A stretch of DNA of 64,000 bases from Pseudomonas sp. CFII64. Lineage in GTDB: Bacteria > Pseudomonadota > Gammaproteobacteria > Pseudomonadales > Pseudomonadaceae. Below the pieces are notes generated by a model that saw only the letters and a list, made by a program, of their open reading frames with translations, was not told the origin of the DNA and did not search any database. The position numbers and the translations under genes are program-made. Positions 18,657 through 28,468 of this stretch are shown one piece after another (the first letter of the stretch is position 1; each line of letters starts with the position of its first letter). The stretch lies in assembly GCF_000416235.1 (NCBI RefSeq), contig NZ_ATLO01000053.1, positions 124,001-188,000 on the forward strand. Reading direction: 5' to 3'.

Positions 18657-20324
18657 GTGCAGAAGAAGTTTGTGGCGTGTGTGCTATTGACCTTGAGCCA
18701 GGGGGCGTACGCGGTACAGCTTCCGCCGAGCGGCGGGAGCCAGATACAACAGATTCCCGCCTCGCCCACACTGAAAAAAGTGGAGCCGCAAATACAGGTC
18801 GAGCAGACTCGGGCAGCCGCCGTTCCTGCTTCAGAAAGCGCCCGGATCAAGGTCAATTCTCTGCACCTGACCGGACAAAAGCTCTATCCCGAAGCCGATT
18901 TGCTCAAGTTGACGGGCTTCACGGCGGGCAAGGAACTCAGCCTTGGCCAGTTGCAGACAATGGCCGCGCAGATCGCCGATTTCTACCACCAAAAGGGCTA
19001 TTTCGTTGCGCAGGCCTACTTGCCTGCCCAGGAAATCAAGAACGGCGCTGTCACCATTGCCGTCATCGAAGGCCACTACGGGGCCGTCACGATGCGTAAT
19101 CAGAGCAACCTTTCCGACCGATTGGCCAATGGCGCAGTGGACGACCTGCACAGCGGCGATGCCATCAGCTCCGCTGCGCTGGAAAGCGATCTGCTGCTGT
19201 TGTCGGACACGCCCGGTGTCGAGGTGCGCTCAACGCTGGTGCCCGGTGCGTCAGTAGGCGCTGCCGACCTGATTGTCGATGTCACGCCTGGCCAACTGGT
19301 GACAGGCAGCATCGACGCCGATAACGGCGGCAATCGCTACACCGGTCAGTACCGTCTGGGCGGGACGTTGAATATCAACAATCTGGCAGGGCAGGGTGAC
19401 GTTGCGACACTTCGCGCGCTCTCCAGTTTTGACGGTCTGGACTATGCCCGCGCGGCCTATCAGATGCAGTTTGGCAAGGCGACTGCTGGCGTAGCTTACA
19501 GCCGGCTGGATTATAAGCTAGGTAAGGAGTTCAGCGATTTACACGGCAACGGCACGGCGGACATTGCCAGTGTCTACGGCAGTTACCCACTGCTGCGTTC
19601 ACGTCGCAGCAATCTCTATGTTCAGGTGGGTTTTGATTACAAGAGGTTCGAGGACCGTATCGATCTGGTGTCGTCACATGTCGACAGAAGCGTCGAGGTG
19701 CTGATGACCACCTTGCGCGGCGATCATCGCGATGATTTCGGCGGCGGTGGACTGACGGCAGGTGCCCTGACCTGGTCGACGGGCAACCTGGATATCGAAA
19801 CCCGCGAAGCGCGCTCGGCCGATGGACTGACGGCGCGCAGTAACGGCCATTACGACAAGTTGGGTTTCAGCGCCATGCGCTTGCAGCGGGTCACTGATGC
19901 GTTTTCGCTTTATGGCGCGATCAATGGACAAGTTGCCTCCAAGAACCTGGATATCTCGGAAAAGATGTACCTGGGCGGGATCGACGGCGTTCGGGCTTAT
20001 CCCCAAGGCGAAGCCTTCGGTGATGAAGGTTATCTGGCGACCCTGGAAGCCCGGTATTTGCTGCCGCAATTCTCGCAACAGTGGTTAGGGCAACTGCAAC
20101 TGGTCAGCTTCGTCGATACCGGTACGGTCACGCTCAATGAGAATCGTTGGGACAACTCGGACCGGACCCGAACGCTGAGCGGGGCGGGGGTGGGCATTAA
20201 CTGGTTCGACTTCAATAACTATTCCGTGAAGACCTACTACGCGCAAAAGCTGGGTGGCGAGAAAGCTACCTCGGCTCCGGATTCGAGCGGCCGCTTCTGG
20301 GTCCAGATGGTCAAATATTTTTGA
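18657..20324 (+). CDS. TpsB-family outer-membrane transporter (FhaC/ShlB-like)
   Basis: The 555-residue protein secretes its TpsA partner through the outer membrane. A signal peptide ends near AYA. A POTRA region (about residues 60-135) contains KVNSLHLTGQKLYPEADL and AVIEGHYG. The remainder is a 16-strand barrel with the conserved loop-6-like motif VRAYPQGEAFGDEG, and it ends in an aromatic residue (QMVKYF). It starts with GTG, 6 bases after GAGAGG. The tpsA gene follows after 64 bp, the usual two-partner-secretion order. Confidence 0.92.
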   Translation: MQKKFVACVLLTLSQGAYAVQLPPSGGSQIQQIPASPTLKKVEPQIQVEQTRAAAVPASESARIKVNSLHLTGQKLYPEADLLKLTGFTAGKELSLGQLQTMAAQIADFYHQKGYFVAQAYLPAQEIKNGAVTIAVIEGHYGAVTMRNQSNLSDRLANGAVDDLHSGDAISSAALESDLLLLSDTPGVEVRSTLVPGASVGAADLIVDVTPGQLVTGSIDADNGGNRYTGQYRLGGTLNINNLAGQGDVATLRALSSFDGLDYARAAYQMQFGKATAGVAYSRLDYKLGKEFSDLHGNGTADIASVYGSYPLLRSRRSNLYVQVGFDYKRFEDRIDLVSSHVDRSVEVLMTTLRGDHRDDFGGGGLTAGALTWSTGNLDIETREARSADGLTARSNGHYDKLGFSAMRLQRVTDAFSLYGAINGQVASKNLDISEKMYLGGIDGVRAYPQGEAFGDEGYLATLEARYLLPQFSQQWLGQLQLVSFVDTGTVTLNENRWDNSDRTRTLSGAGVGINWFDFNNYSVKTYYAQKLGGEKATSAPDSSGRFWVQMVKYF

Positions 20325-20388
20325 TCGCAGGCCCGGTTACCGCAGCGAACCCCACGTCAGCAATGCCTGAATCAAGTAGGTAAACACC

Positions 20389-23307
20389 ATGAATACCCGT
20401 TCCCCATCCAGCAGGAATGCCAAGGCCGGCACCTTCGTCGCCGTGATGCCTTTCCATTTCACGCTGAAACTGCTGGCGGCTGCCATCCTCTTCGCTGGCG
20501 CAGGCAGCGCTTATGCACTGCCGGTCGGCGGAGCGGTGTCGGCCGGCAGCGCCACCATCGGTTCGGGTGCAGGCACTACGACCATTACTCAGACCAGCCA
20601 GAATGCCGCGATCAACTGGCAGAGTTTCAATATCGGAACGGGCGAGTCGGTCAATTTCGTGCAGCCCAGTGGCAGCGCCACGGCCCTCAACCGGGTGCTG
20701 GGCGCGGACCCTTCGAGCATTCTGGGCAACCTCAATGCCAACGGCAAAGTGTTCCTGGTCAACCCCAACGGCATCGTTTTCGGTCAGGGCGCGTCGGTCA
20801 ATGTCGGCGGCCTGGTGGGCTCTACGCGCAACATCAGCGACAACGATTTCATGGCGGGTAAATATAACTTCGAAGGCACAGGGGCCGGCAGCGTGGTCAA
20901 CCACGGTTCGATCAATGCCAATGGCGGCTCGGTTGCTTTGCTGGGCGCCAATGTCAGCAATCAGGGCGTCATTCAGGCGCAACTGGGCACGGTCGCCCTG
21001 GCGGCCGGCAACGCGTTCACCCTGGATGTGGCGGGCGACGGGCTGCTCAATGTGGCGGTCAACAAGGGCGCGGTCGATGCGCTGGTGCAGAACGGCGGGC
21101 TGATCCAGGCCGATGGCGGTCGGGTACTGATGACCGCTCAGTCGGCCAACAACCTGTTGCCGTCCACCGTGAACAACACCGGCGTGGTTCGGGCCCAGAC
21201 CCTCGAAAATCGCAACGGCACCATCATGTTGATGGGCGATATGCAAAGCGGCACCGTGAACGTGGCCGGCACCCTGGATGCCAGCGCGCCCAATGGCGGT
21301 TCCGGAGGTTTTGTCGAGACCTCCGCAGCACACGTCAACGTCGCCAGCGGCACCAAGGTGACCACCCTGGCGCCCACTGGCAAGACGGGAACCTGGCTGA
21401 TCGATCCCCTGGATTACGTTATTTCGAGCACGGGCAATATTTCCGGCACCACGCTCTCGGGTAACCTGACTACCAATAACGTCCTGATCCAAAACCCGAT
21501 AGGCACAGGCAACGGCGATATTCTGGTCAAGGATCCAGTGACATGGACGGCCACGACCACGCTGACCCTGAGTGCCGCGCGTGATATCGAGGTGAGCGCG
21601 CCCATCACCACGACCGGGGGCAATCTGCAGCTGCTCGCGGTGCGTGATGTCAATCAGAACGCCACGATCAGCGCGACGCAGGCTGGTGGCAACGGCGGTA
21701 ATGTCACGATGGTGGCTGGCAAGGATGTCAAACTCAACCAGGTCCTCACCGTGACCAACGGCAATGCGTTACTGGTGGCTGCCAATGACGGCCTGAATAA
21801 GGGCACTGTCACCTTCGGGGCCAAGGCTGTGGTGACCGGGACGGTGTCCACCGTTAAGATTTACTACGCGCCGAGCAGCTACACAACGCCAACGAATTTC
21901 ACCGGCAATTTCACCCTGACCGGTGGCGCGACGCTGACGCCGTTCATGTGGACTTACCTCCAGGCTGACAACAAGGTCTATGACGGCAAGAACGCGGCGA
22001 TATTGTCGCTGCGCGACAACCCGGCTGGCGTCACGGCGCAGGGCGGCACGGCGACCTTCAATACGGCAAATGTGGGCACTGGCAAAACGGTGACTTACAG
22101 CAGTTATTCCCTTGGCGGTGCCAATAGTGGCCTGTTCGCCTTGTTCGCGCCGTTCGACAACGTGACGGCAGTTGCCGGTAATCCTGGGTCCAGCACTACC
22201 CTGGCGAACATCACGCCAGCGCCGCTGACGATCACGGCCAACGACGCCAGCAAGACCGAAGGCAATACGTTGGTAATTCCGAATTCGGCGTTCACCCCAT
22301 TGGGGCTGGTCAATGGCGAGACCGTTGGCGGCGCCACACTGACGAGCCCGGGCACCGCGGCGAACGCTAGCGCGGTCGGCAGTCCTTACCTGATCACGGC
22401 CAGCAACGCGACCGCAGGCACGTTCAATCCGGCCAACTACACGATCACTTATGCGCCGGGCAACTTATTGATCACGGCCCCGCCGGTGGTAACGCCACCT
22501 GTGACCACGCCACCGGTTACGACACCGCCAGTCACGACACCACCGGTGACCACGCCGCCTGTGACGACGCCCCCCGTAACTACGCCGCCGGTCACGACGG
22601 TGCCTGAGCCGACATCACCGGGTACAACGCCAGGTACGACTGTGCCGGGTACGACACCGGGTACGACGCCACCGGTTACGACCGTGCCGGGTGCGACGCC
22701 TCCGGTGACAACCGTGCCGGGAGCGACCCCGCCGGTGACCACGTTGCCTGGGGGCGCGACTCCGGTTTCAGCCCCGCTTGGCTCGACGCCGACGGATCCG
22801 AATGCCACGGGTTCAAGATTCCCACGTTCGGGCATACCGGGGCTGCCGCTGGCTTCCACGCCACCGGGTTTGCCGGTGCAGGAATACCTGGGCGCCAAGA
22901 CCCCAGATATCGGCAATTCGGGCAATCCAGGCAATCCGCTTAATCCGGGCAACCCAGGTAATCCGGGTAATCCGGGTATTCCGCTTAATCCGGGTAACCC
23001 GAACAACCCAGGCAATCCGAACGATCCAGGCAGCCCCGGCAATCCAAACGAGCCTGGCAGCCCGTCTAACAACAACGACCCGCAGAATGGCCATGCCTAT
23101 GGCGCCGCGCCGTATATCCCGTCACTGGCCGCGCTCACCGTCGTGGGGGCAGGAGTCAACGTGCCAGGCAATCAGTTGGCGCAGGTCACGCCGATGCTGC
23201 CAATTCCGGTCAAAGATCCACTCGGCGACCCGGCGAAGGCGCAAACCCAGCAAATACCTTACCCCTACAAAGCCCCGGTTTATTTGCCCAAGCAGGAACG
23301 TAACTGA
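20389..23307 (+). CDS. TpsA-family secreted adhesin with YDG/MBG domains and Pro-rich tail
   Basis: This 972-residue two-partner-secretion exoprotein has an extended signal peptide ending at AYA. The TPS secretion domain (about residues 45-300) carries the hallmarks NRVLG (101-105) and NPNGI (125-129). A short beta-helix region follows. A YDG-type domain (about 525-610, NKVYDGKN) and an MBG-type domain (about 610-695) come next. A Thr/Pro tract made of PPVTT units (about 695-790) and Asn-Pro-Gly repeats (about 845-905) lead to a short C-terminal tail. It is small for a filamentous adhesin. Surface adhesion is inferred from the family. Confidence 0.9.
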   Translation: MNTRSPSSRNAKAGTFVAVMPFHFTLKLLAAAILFAGAGSAYALPVGGAVSAGSATIGSGAGTTTITQTSQNAAINWQSFNIGTGESVNFVQPSGSATALNRVLGADPSSILGNLNANGKVFLVNPNGIVFGQGASVNVGGLVGSTRNISDNDFMAGKYNFEGTGAGSVVNHGSINANGGSVALLGANVSNQGVIQAQLGTVALAAGNAFTLDVAGDGLLNVAVNKGAVDALVQNGGLIQADGGRVLMTAQSANNLLPSTVNNTGVVRAQTLENRNGTIMLMGDMQSGTVNVAGTLDASAPNGGSGGFVETSAAHVNVASGTKVTTLAPTGKTGTWLIDPLDYVISSTGNISGTTLSGNLTTNNVLIQNPIGTGNGDILVKDPVTWTATTTLTLSAARDIEVSAPITTTGGNLQLLAVRDVNQNATISATQAGGNGGNVTMVAGKDVKLNQVLTVTNGNALLVAANDGLNKGTVTFGAKAVVTGTVSTVKIYYAPSSYTTPTNFTGNFTLTGGATLTPFMWTYLQADNKVYDGKNAAILSLRDNPAGVTAQGGTATFNTANVGTGKTVTYSSYSLGGANSGLFALFAPFDNVTAVAGNPGSSTTLANITPAPLTITANDASKTEGNTLVIPNSAFTPLGLVNGETVGGATLTSPGTAANASAVGSPYLITASNATAGTFNPANYTITYAPGNLLITAPPVVTPPVTTPPVTTPPVTTPPVTTPPVTTPPVTTPPVTTVPEPTSPGTTPGTTVPGTTPGTTPPVTTVPGATPPVTTVPGATPPVTTLPGGATPVSAPLGSTPTDPNATGSRFPRSGIPGLPLASTPPGLPVQEYLGAKTPDIGNSGNPGNPLNPGNPGNPGNPGIPLNPGNPNNPGNPNDPGSPGNPNEPGSPSNNNDPQNGHAYGAAPYIPSLAALTVVGAGVNVPGNQLAQVTPMLPIPVKDPLGDPAKAQTQQIPYPYKAPVYLPKQERN
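22480..22760 (+). repeat. Coding repeat tract, PPVTT units of TpsA
   Basis: The DNA repeats 15-bp units of the type CCGGTGACCACGCCG that encode PPVTT, then drifts into longer VPGTTPG-like units. Such coding repeats can change copy number by slippage or recombination, which would vary stalk length in the adhesin. Confidence 0.75.
22918..23070 (+). repeat. Coding repeat tract, Gly-Asn-Pro units of TpsA
   Basis: Short 9-bp GGCAATCCG-type units encode NPGNPGNP runs, interrupted by ILE/LEU variants. It is collagen-like in composition and lies close to the C-terminus of the adhesin. Confidence 0.7.
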
Positions 23308-23369
23308 ACCACGCCGCCCCAACCGACAGCCAGGGCCGAGGCGCTGGCTGCCGGGTTGTCGGGCTTGTC

Positions 23370-24131
23370 ATGAGTCTTGATGGGAGTATTGCCTTGCACC
23401 TTTTGCCCAGCACGAACAACAGCAGCGCCCCGAGCAAGGCTCTTGCCCGGGTATCGGCACTCGTCTGTTTTGGGCTGCTGGTCGTTGCTTCTGGCTTCCA
23501 GCTGCCGGCACTGGCTGCCCCTGCGCCACAGAACGGCGCTTCTGCGCAGTTAGCCCAATTGGGTCGGCGTGCGGACTTGCGCAACAACGATGTATCCCGG
23601 GAAGCCCGAGACACCGCCAACTGGGTGGTCGACTCGGGCGATAACCTGGGCATGCCTTTTCTCATCATCGATAAAAAGCAGGCTCGCGTATTGGTGTTCA
23701 GTGCCAACGGCCAGCTCGGCGGCTCGGCATCGGTACTCTTGGGGTTGGCTATCGGCGATGACTCGGTGCCTGGCATCGGGCAGCAAAAACTATCCAGTAT
23801 CCGCCCGCAAGAGCGAACCACTCCCGCAGGACGTTTTGTTGCTTCACTGGCGCGCAATTTGAAAGGCGAAGAAATTCTCTGGGTGGATTATCAAAACGCT
23901 ATTGCGATGCACCCGGTCGTGACCAGCAACCCGAAAGAACGCCGTACAGAGCGTCTGGCGTCGTCCAGCCTTCAGGACAAGCGCATCTCTTATGGCTGCA
24001 TCAACGTGCCGGCCGATTTCTACCGAAGCTTCATCAGCCCGGCGTTCAGCGCAACGAATGGCGTTGTGTACGTCCTACCGGAAACCCGCTCCAACGCGAG
24101 TGTCTTTGCCTCGTATTACGAAGTCAGGTAA
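23370..24131 (+). CDS. L,D-transpeptidase (YkuD-fold) family protein
   Basis: The 253-residue protein has an N-terminal hydrophobic signal (about residues 25-50). Its YkuD-like catalytic domain keeps the conserved histidine in IAMHPV and the catalytic cysteine in ISYGCINVP. These enzymes make 3-3 cross-links in peptidoglycan or attach proteins to it. The gene lies 62 bp after tpsA on the same strand, so a role in the envelope near the adhesin is possible but not shown. An internal start (the leucine of LHLLPSTNN) would shorten the N-terminus. Confidence 0.82.
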   Translation: MSLDGSIALHLLPSTNNSSAPSKALARVSALVCFGLLVVASGFQLPALAAPAPQNGASAQLAQLGRRADLRNNDVSREARDTANWVVDSGDNLGMPFLIIDKKQARVLVFSANGQLGGSASVLLGLAIGDDSVPGIGQQKLSSIRPQERTTPAGRFVASLARNLKGEEILWVDYQNAIAMHPVVTSNPKERRTERLASSSLQDKRISYGCINVPADFYRSFISPAFSATNGVVYVLPETRSNASVFASYYEVR

Positions 24132-24162
24132 CGCAGTTGCGTGGGGCATGACGCTGCGCGGC

Positions 24163-24194
24163 CATGATGGATAGCTATATAGCTATCCATCATG
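24163..24194. repeat. Perfect 32-bp palindrome
   Basis: The 16-bp arm CATGATGGATAGCTAT is followed directly by its exact reverse complement, with no spacer. It lies between two convergent genes, 31 bp past the L,D-transpeptidase stop. No T-tract follows, so it is not a standard terminator. Its centre TAGCTATATAGCTA is also present at 5857-5870. Confidence 0.85.
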
Positions 24195-24235
24195 ATCGCC
24201 AATCTGCCATTGCCCAGTTATAGCGCCTGGTTCTG

Positions 24236-25894
24236 CTACTGAAGACGAACCTGCGGGCCGATCTGACGCGGGTCGGTACGCAGTTCGATCAAGGCCGGAA
24301 CGCCAGCGGCCTGGGCTCTTGCCAAGGCGGCGGGAAAGTCTTCGGTAAGGTGCACCGTTTCTGCATGGGCACCGAAGGCCTTGGCCAAGGCGACGAAATC
24401 CGGGTTGATCAAGTCGGTGGCCGACACCCTGCCCGGATACTCCCGTTCCTGGTGCATGCGGATGGTGCCCAGCATGCCGTTATTGACCACGATAACGATC
24501 AGCGGCGCGCCGAACTGGACGGCGGTGGCCAGCTCCTGGGGATACATCATGAAGCAGCCGTCACCGGCAAAGCAGATCACGCTTCGCTCGGGCTGGTGCA
24601 GCTTGGCGGCAATCGCGGCCGGGAACCCATAACCCATGGCGCCGTTGGTGGGCGCCAGCTCGGTGGCCGGTTGACGATAACGGTAAAAACGATGCACCCA
24701 GACCGTGTAATTGCCTGCGCCATTGGCAATCACTGCATCGTCTGGCAACACGTCATTGAGGTGCGCGATCACTTGCGCCATGTCGACGCCCGCCAGCTGC
24801 GGATGCGCCAGCGGCGGTGTCGAGTGGGCGATATAGTCCGCGCGAGCCGCGTGTGTCCATGCTGCCCAAGGTTGCGCAGAAAAAGGCGGCAGCTGTTCCA
24901 GCGCCGTGGCGAAATGGCGCAGCGCGCTGAGTATCGGCAGTTGCGCCTGATAGACCTTGCCCAGTTCTTGCGGGTCCGGATGCACATGGATCAGCGTCTG
25001 CCGGGGGTGCGGACTTTCAATCAGCGTGTAGCCATTGGTCACGGTTTCCGAAAGCCGCGAGCCGATCACTAACAGTACGTCCGCATCGCGTACGCGCTCG
25101 GCGAGCTTGGGGGACACGCCAAGACCCAGCTGGCCGACGTAGTGCGGGTCACGGTTGTCGAACAGATCCTGGCGCCGAAACGAAGCCGCCACCGGCAGAT
25201 TGTTGGCCGTGATGAAGTGCTTCAAGGACTCGCAGGCCGCAGCGTTCCAACCCGTTCCACCCACGACAACCAGCGGCCGTTGTGCAGCACTGAGCAGGTT
25301 TTGCAGTTCAGCCATGGCCTGCGGCTCGGGCGCGGCGTAGGCGATACGTACCGCCGGGACGTCGGCAACCATGCCCGAACCGAATAGCACTTCTTCAGGA
25401 AGACCAATCACTACCGGACCGGGACGTCCCGATTGCGCGATGGAAAAGGCCTTGGAAACAATTTCCGGGATGCGCTCCAGACTGTCTATCTCTGTCACCC
25501 ATTTCGCCAGGCCACCGAACATCTGTCGGTAATCGACTTCCTGGAACGCCTCGCGGCCCATGAAGCTGCTTTCGACCTGACCGATGAAAAGGATCATCGG
25601 TGTTGAGTCTTGCCTGGCCGTGTGGACGCCATTGGCGGCGTGAGTGGCGCCTGGGCCACGGGTCACGAAGCAAATTCCCGGGCGTCCGGTCAGCTTGCCG
25701 TAGGCGTCGGCCATGTTCGATGCCGCGCCTTCATGGCGCGTGACGATAGTGCGAATGGCGCTTTCATCATGCAGCGCATCGAGCACCGGCAAGTAACTTT
25801 CGCCGGGTACGCAATAGAGCGTATCGACATGATTGCGGCACAACGCCTCGACCAGGATCTGGCCGCCGTTGCGCGTGGGAATGGAATCAGGCAT
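24236..25894 (-). CDS. Thiamine-pyrophosphate enzyme, acetolactate-synthase-like
   Basis: The 552-residue enzyme has the three TPP-family domains. The N-terminal Pyr domain has the catalytic glutamate in TRHEGAASNMAD (E55). A central domain follows. The C-terminal PP domain has the Mg/TPP motif running from AGDGCFMMYPQEL to VVNNGML. The ATG at 25894 gives the family start; an upstream in-frame extension is not conserved. Members decarboxylate 2-oxo acids or ligate aldehydes. It is the last gene of a unit with an SDR, a lactate-permease-like carrier and a NIPSNAP protein. The substrate is unknown, and a biosynthetic acetolactate synthase is unlikely in this context. Confidence 0.87.
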   Translation of the reverse strand: MPDSIPTRNGGQILVEALCRNHVDTLYCVPGESYLPVLDALHDESAIRTIVTRHEGAASNMADAYGKLTGRPGICFVTRGPGATHAANGVHTARQDSTPMILFIGQVESSFMGREAFQEVDYRQMFGGLAKWVTEIDSLERIPEIVSKAFSIAQSGRPGPVVIGLPEEVLFGSGMVADVPAVRIAYAAPEPQAMAELQNLLSAAQRPLVVVGGTGWNAAACESLKHFITANNLPVAASFRRQDLFDNRDPHYVGQLGLGVSPKLAERVRDADVLLVIGSRLSETVTNGYTLIESPHPRQTLIHVHPDPQELGKVYQAQLPILSALRHFATALEQLPPFSAQPWAAWTHAARADYIAHSTPPLAHPQLAGVDMAQVIAHLNDVLPDDAVIANGAGNYTVWVHRFYRYRQPATELAPTNGAMGYGFPAAIAAKLHQPERSVICFAGDGCFMMYPQELATAVQFGAPLIVIVVNNGMLGTIRMHQEREYPGRVSATDLINPDFVALAKAFGAHAETVHLTEDFPAALARAQAAGVPALIELRTDPRQIGPQVRLQ

Positions 25895-25990
25895 GAGCTG
25901 AAAGCTCCAAAGGTCAAATGACGTGTTGGCGGAGCGGGACAGCCAAACCTTGCTGCAATGGTGCGGCAAGGTTCGCTTATCCCGGCAGGC

Positions 25991-26800
25991 CTATTCCGAA
26001 GGCCGGGTTTGGGTCAGTCCGGTCGGCGGCCCGTCAATGGCCGTCCAGCCGCCATCGACCGACAGGCTGCTGCCAGAAATATAGCTGGCCGCGTCGGAGG
26101 CTAGAAAGGCCACGGCAGATCCGACTTCATGGGGCTGGCCCCAACGGTTCAGCACCGTATGACCGGCGTAGGTCTTGTAGATATCCGGGCGCTCCTTGAG
26201 CGGCGCGGTCAGGCGCGTTTCGATGATGCTCGGCATGACCGCATTGACCCTAACCCCGTAGCTGCCGACTTCGGCGGCAAAGGCCTTGACCATCATTTCG
26301 ATACCGGCCTTGGTGGAGGCGTAAATACCCAGGCCGGGTTCAATGGTCACGGCGCGCATCGAGGAGCACAGGATCAGGCTGCCGGAGCCCTGCTTCATCA
26401 TGGGTCGCCCAAAGTGGCGCATGAAATGGAACGCGCCTTTGAGATTCAGATTCACGACCTGATCGAATTCCTCGTCCGTGTAATCGACGATCAGCTTGCG
26501 GATATTGAGCGCAGGCGTCGACACCGCGATGTCGACCCGGCCGTGATCGGCCAGCACTTTAGCCGCCAGTTCGCCGATGGCCTCGCCGCTGGCGGCGTCT
26601 GTTTTCATCCAGGCGCTTGAGCCGTCCTGGCTGATGGTTTGCGCGGTTGCCCTGGCTCCTTCAGCGTCGCGGTCGGCGCACACCACATGAGCACCCATCG
26701 CCCCCAACGCATGGGCCGAGGCCTGGCCGATGCCCGATGCTGCGCCCAGCACCACGGCAATTTTGCCCTTGAGGCTGAAGAGTTCGCGATAGTCAGTCAT
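25991..26800 (-). CDS. Short-chain dehydrogenase/reductase
   Basis: The 269-residue classical SDR has the cofactor motif GAASGIGQ (about residues 19-26), an NAD-favouring acidic residue after beta-2 (CADRD), a catalytic serine region LILCSSMRA and the YxxxK pair in YASTKAG. The C-terminal SYISGSSLSVDGGW is typical. It lies 16 bp after the permease gene and about 100 bp before the TPP-enzyme gene. It probably oxidises a hydroxy acid or alcohol brought in by the permease; this is inferred from context. Confidence 0.9.
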   Translation of the reverse strand: MTDYRELFSLKGKIAVVLGAASGIGQASAHALGAMGAHVVCADRDAEGARATAQTISQDGSSAWMKTDAASGEAIGELAAKVLADHGRVDIAVSTPALNIRKLIVDYTDEEFDQVVNLNLKGAFHFMRHFGRPMMKQGSGSLILCSSMRAVTIEPGLGIYASTKAGIEMMVKAFAAEVGSYGVRVNAVMPSIIETRLTAPLKERPDIYKTYAGHTVLNRWGQPHEVGSAVAFLASDAASYISGSSLSVDGGWTAIDGPPTGLTQTRPSE

Positions 26801-26816
26801 AGAGACTCCTTATGAA

Positions 26817-28418
26817 TCATGGAAGCATCCAGGCCAGCGGGCCCGTCTGCAGGAATACGAGTAGCGACATTGCCGCGAGCAGCCCCAGACTCCAGCCGAT
26901 AACCTTGCGAAAGATCAGCCCTTCCTGGCCGATGATGCCCACAGCAGCGGCGCCCACCGCCAGACTTTGCGGGGAGATCATCTTGCCCAGCACGCCACCG
27001 GAAGCGTTGGCGGCGGCCAGCAAGGCAGGATCAAGCCCGGTCTGATGCGCAGCGGCAACTTGCAGTGCGCCGAACAGGGCGTTGGCCGAGTTGTCCGAGC
27101 CGGTCACCGCCACGCCGATCCAGCCAATCACCGGCGACAGGAACGCAAAGGCAGGTCCGGCCTGCGCCAGCCAGACACCCAAGGTAACCGTCTGCCCCGA
27201 GTAATTCATGATGAATGCGATGGCCAGCACGCACAGCACAGTTGGAATAGCCCAGCGTAGCTGGCGCACGGTCTCGCCGTAAGTCGCGATGGCGGTGCTG
27301 GCCCGAACACGCAGCATCCAGGCGCTGATCACCCCGGCCAACAGCAGCAGCGAGCCGGTAGCAGACAGGCTGTTGAGGGTGAAGTTGGTCGCCACTTTCT
27401 TGCCGCTGGTGCTGACGATCTCCAGCCCTGGCCATGGAAACATGAGCGTGCCCGCAGACAGCCATTGTTTGACCTGCGGTATCTGCGCCAGGGAGAAGAT
27501 GACAATGATCAGGATGTAGGGCGAGTACGCCAGCCACATCGCCTTGGACGTGTGGCGAATGTTGCTGCTCACCGGAGCATCCATGCCGTCGATGTCATCG
27601 ACATGAGGCGCGGTCCAGAACTTGAGGAACAGGATCAATGCGCCTGCAGAACCCAAGGCGCCTGCCACGTCAGCCAGGGCTACCGAAACGTAAGTGGCGC
27701 TGAACCACTGACTGATCCCGAATGCAATACCGGCCACGAGCGCCGCAGGCCAGACCTGAACCAGCCCGCGCCGGCCATCCATCAAACCCACCAGAATCAG
27801 CGGCACAAAGGCGGCAATGATCGGCGTCTGACGACCGACAATGGCGCCCAGTGTTTCGAAAGGCAAGCCAGTGACCTGAGCCAGCGTCGTGATCGGTACG
27901 GCCAATGCGCCGAAGGCCACCGGTGCGGTGTTTGCCACCAAGGCCAGGACCGCAGCCTTGATCGGTCTGACGCCGATCGCCAGCAGCATGGCGCCTGAGA
28001 TCGCAATGGGCGTGCCCGCACCTGCCAGCGCCTCCATCAAGGCGCCGAAGTTGAAAGCGATGAAAATGGCCTGGATGCGCGTGTCCTTGCTGAGCATCGC
28101 AAAGCTGTCCTTCAACACGGCGAAGTGGCCGGATTTGACGGTCAGGTTGTACAGCCAGATGGCGTTCAGGATGATCCATAACACGGTGAGCACGCTGAAC
28201 GCCGCGCCGTAGAAGCCGGCGTTCAAGGTCGTCGCCACCGGCATGCCATAGGCGAAAATAGCCACCAGGGCACACACCACCAGCGAAACCAGCGCGGCAA
28301 TGTGCGGCGTCACCCGCAACCACCCCAACAACAAGAACATTGTCACCAATGGCAATGCAGCAAAAAGCGACGAAAAGAGGAGCGAACCTCCTACCGGGTC
28401 GTATACCTGCTGGAACAT
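26817..28418 (-). CDS. L-lactate permease family transporter
   Basis: The 533-residue inner-membrane protein belongs to the LctP/LldP family of 2-hydroxy-acid:H+ symporters, with about 13 hydrophobic segments. The family regions GALMEALAGAGTPIAISGAM and GVAVTGSDNSANALFGALQ are evident. It has the expected length. It sits between the NIPSNAP and SDR genes, so the carried acid may be the substrate of the SDR and TPP enzyme. Lactate itself is only one possibility. Confidence 0.92.
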   Translation of the reverse strand: MFQQVYDPVGGSLLFSSLFAALPLVTMFLLLGWLRVTPHIAALVSLVVCALVAIFAYGMPVATTLNAGFYGAAFSVLTVLWIILNAIWLYNLTVKSGHFAVLKDSFAMLSKDTRIQAIFIAFNFGALMEALAGAGTPIAISGAMLLAIGVRPIKAAVLALVANTAPVAFGALAVPITTLAQVTGLPFETLGAIVGRQTPIIAAFVPLILVGLMDGRRGLVQVWPAALVAGIAFGISQWFSATYVSVALADVAGALGSAGALILFLKFWTAPHVDDIDGMDAPVSSNIRHTSKAMWLAYSPYILIIVIFSLAQIPQVKQWLSAGTLMFPWPGLEIVSTSGKKVATNFTLNSLSATGSLLLLAGVISAWMLRVRASTAIATYGETVRQLRWAIPTVLCVLAIAFIMNYSGQTVTLGVWLAQAGPAFAFLSPVIGWIGVAVTGSDNSANALFGALQVAAAHQTGLDPALLAAANASGGVLGKMISPQSLAVGAAAVGIIGQEGLIFRKVIGWSLGLLAAMSLLVFLQTGPLAWMLP

Positions 28419-28468
28419 TTGTCTCTCCTTTTGCGGAGCTTTTTATTATTGAAAAACGCTGTTTTGGC

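Noticed and set aside
28419..28468. CTCC-GGAG mini-hairpin with T-run between the permease and NIPSNAP genes
   Set aside because: On the coding strand the same bases form the permease's AGGAGA ribosome-binding site, and the 4-bp stem is too weak for a terminator.
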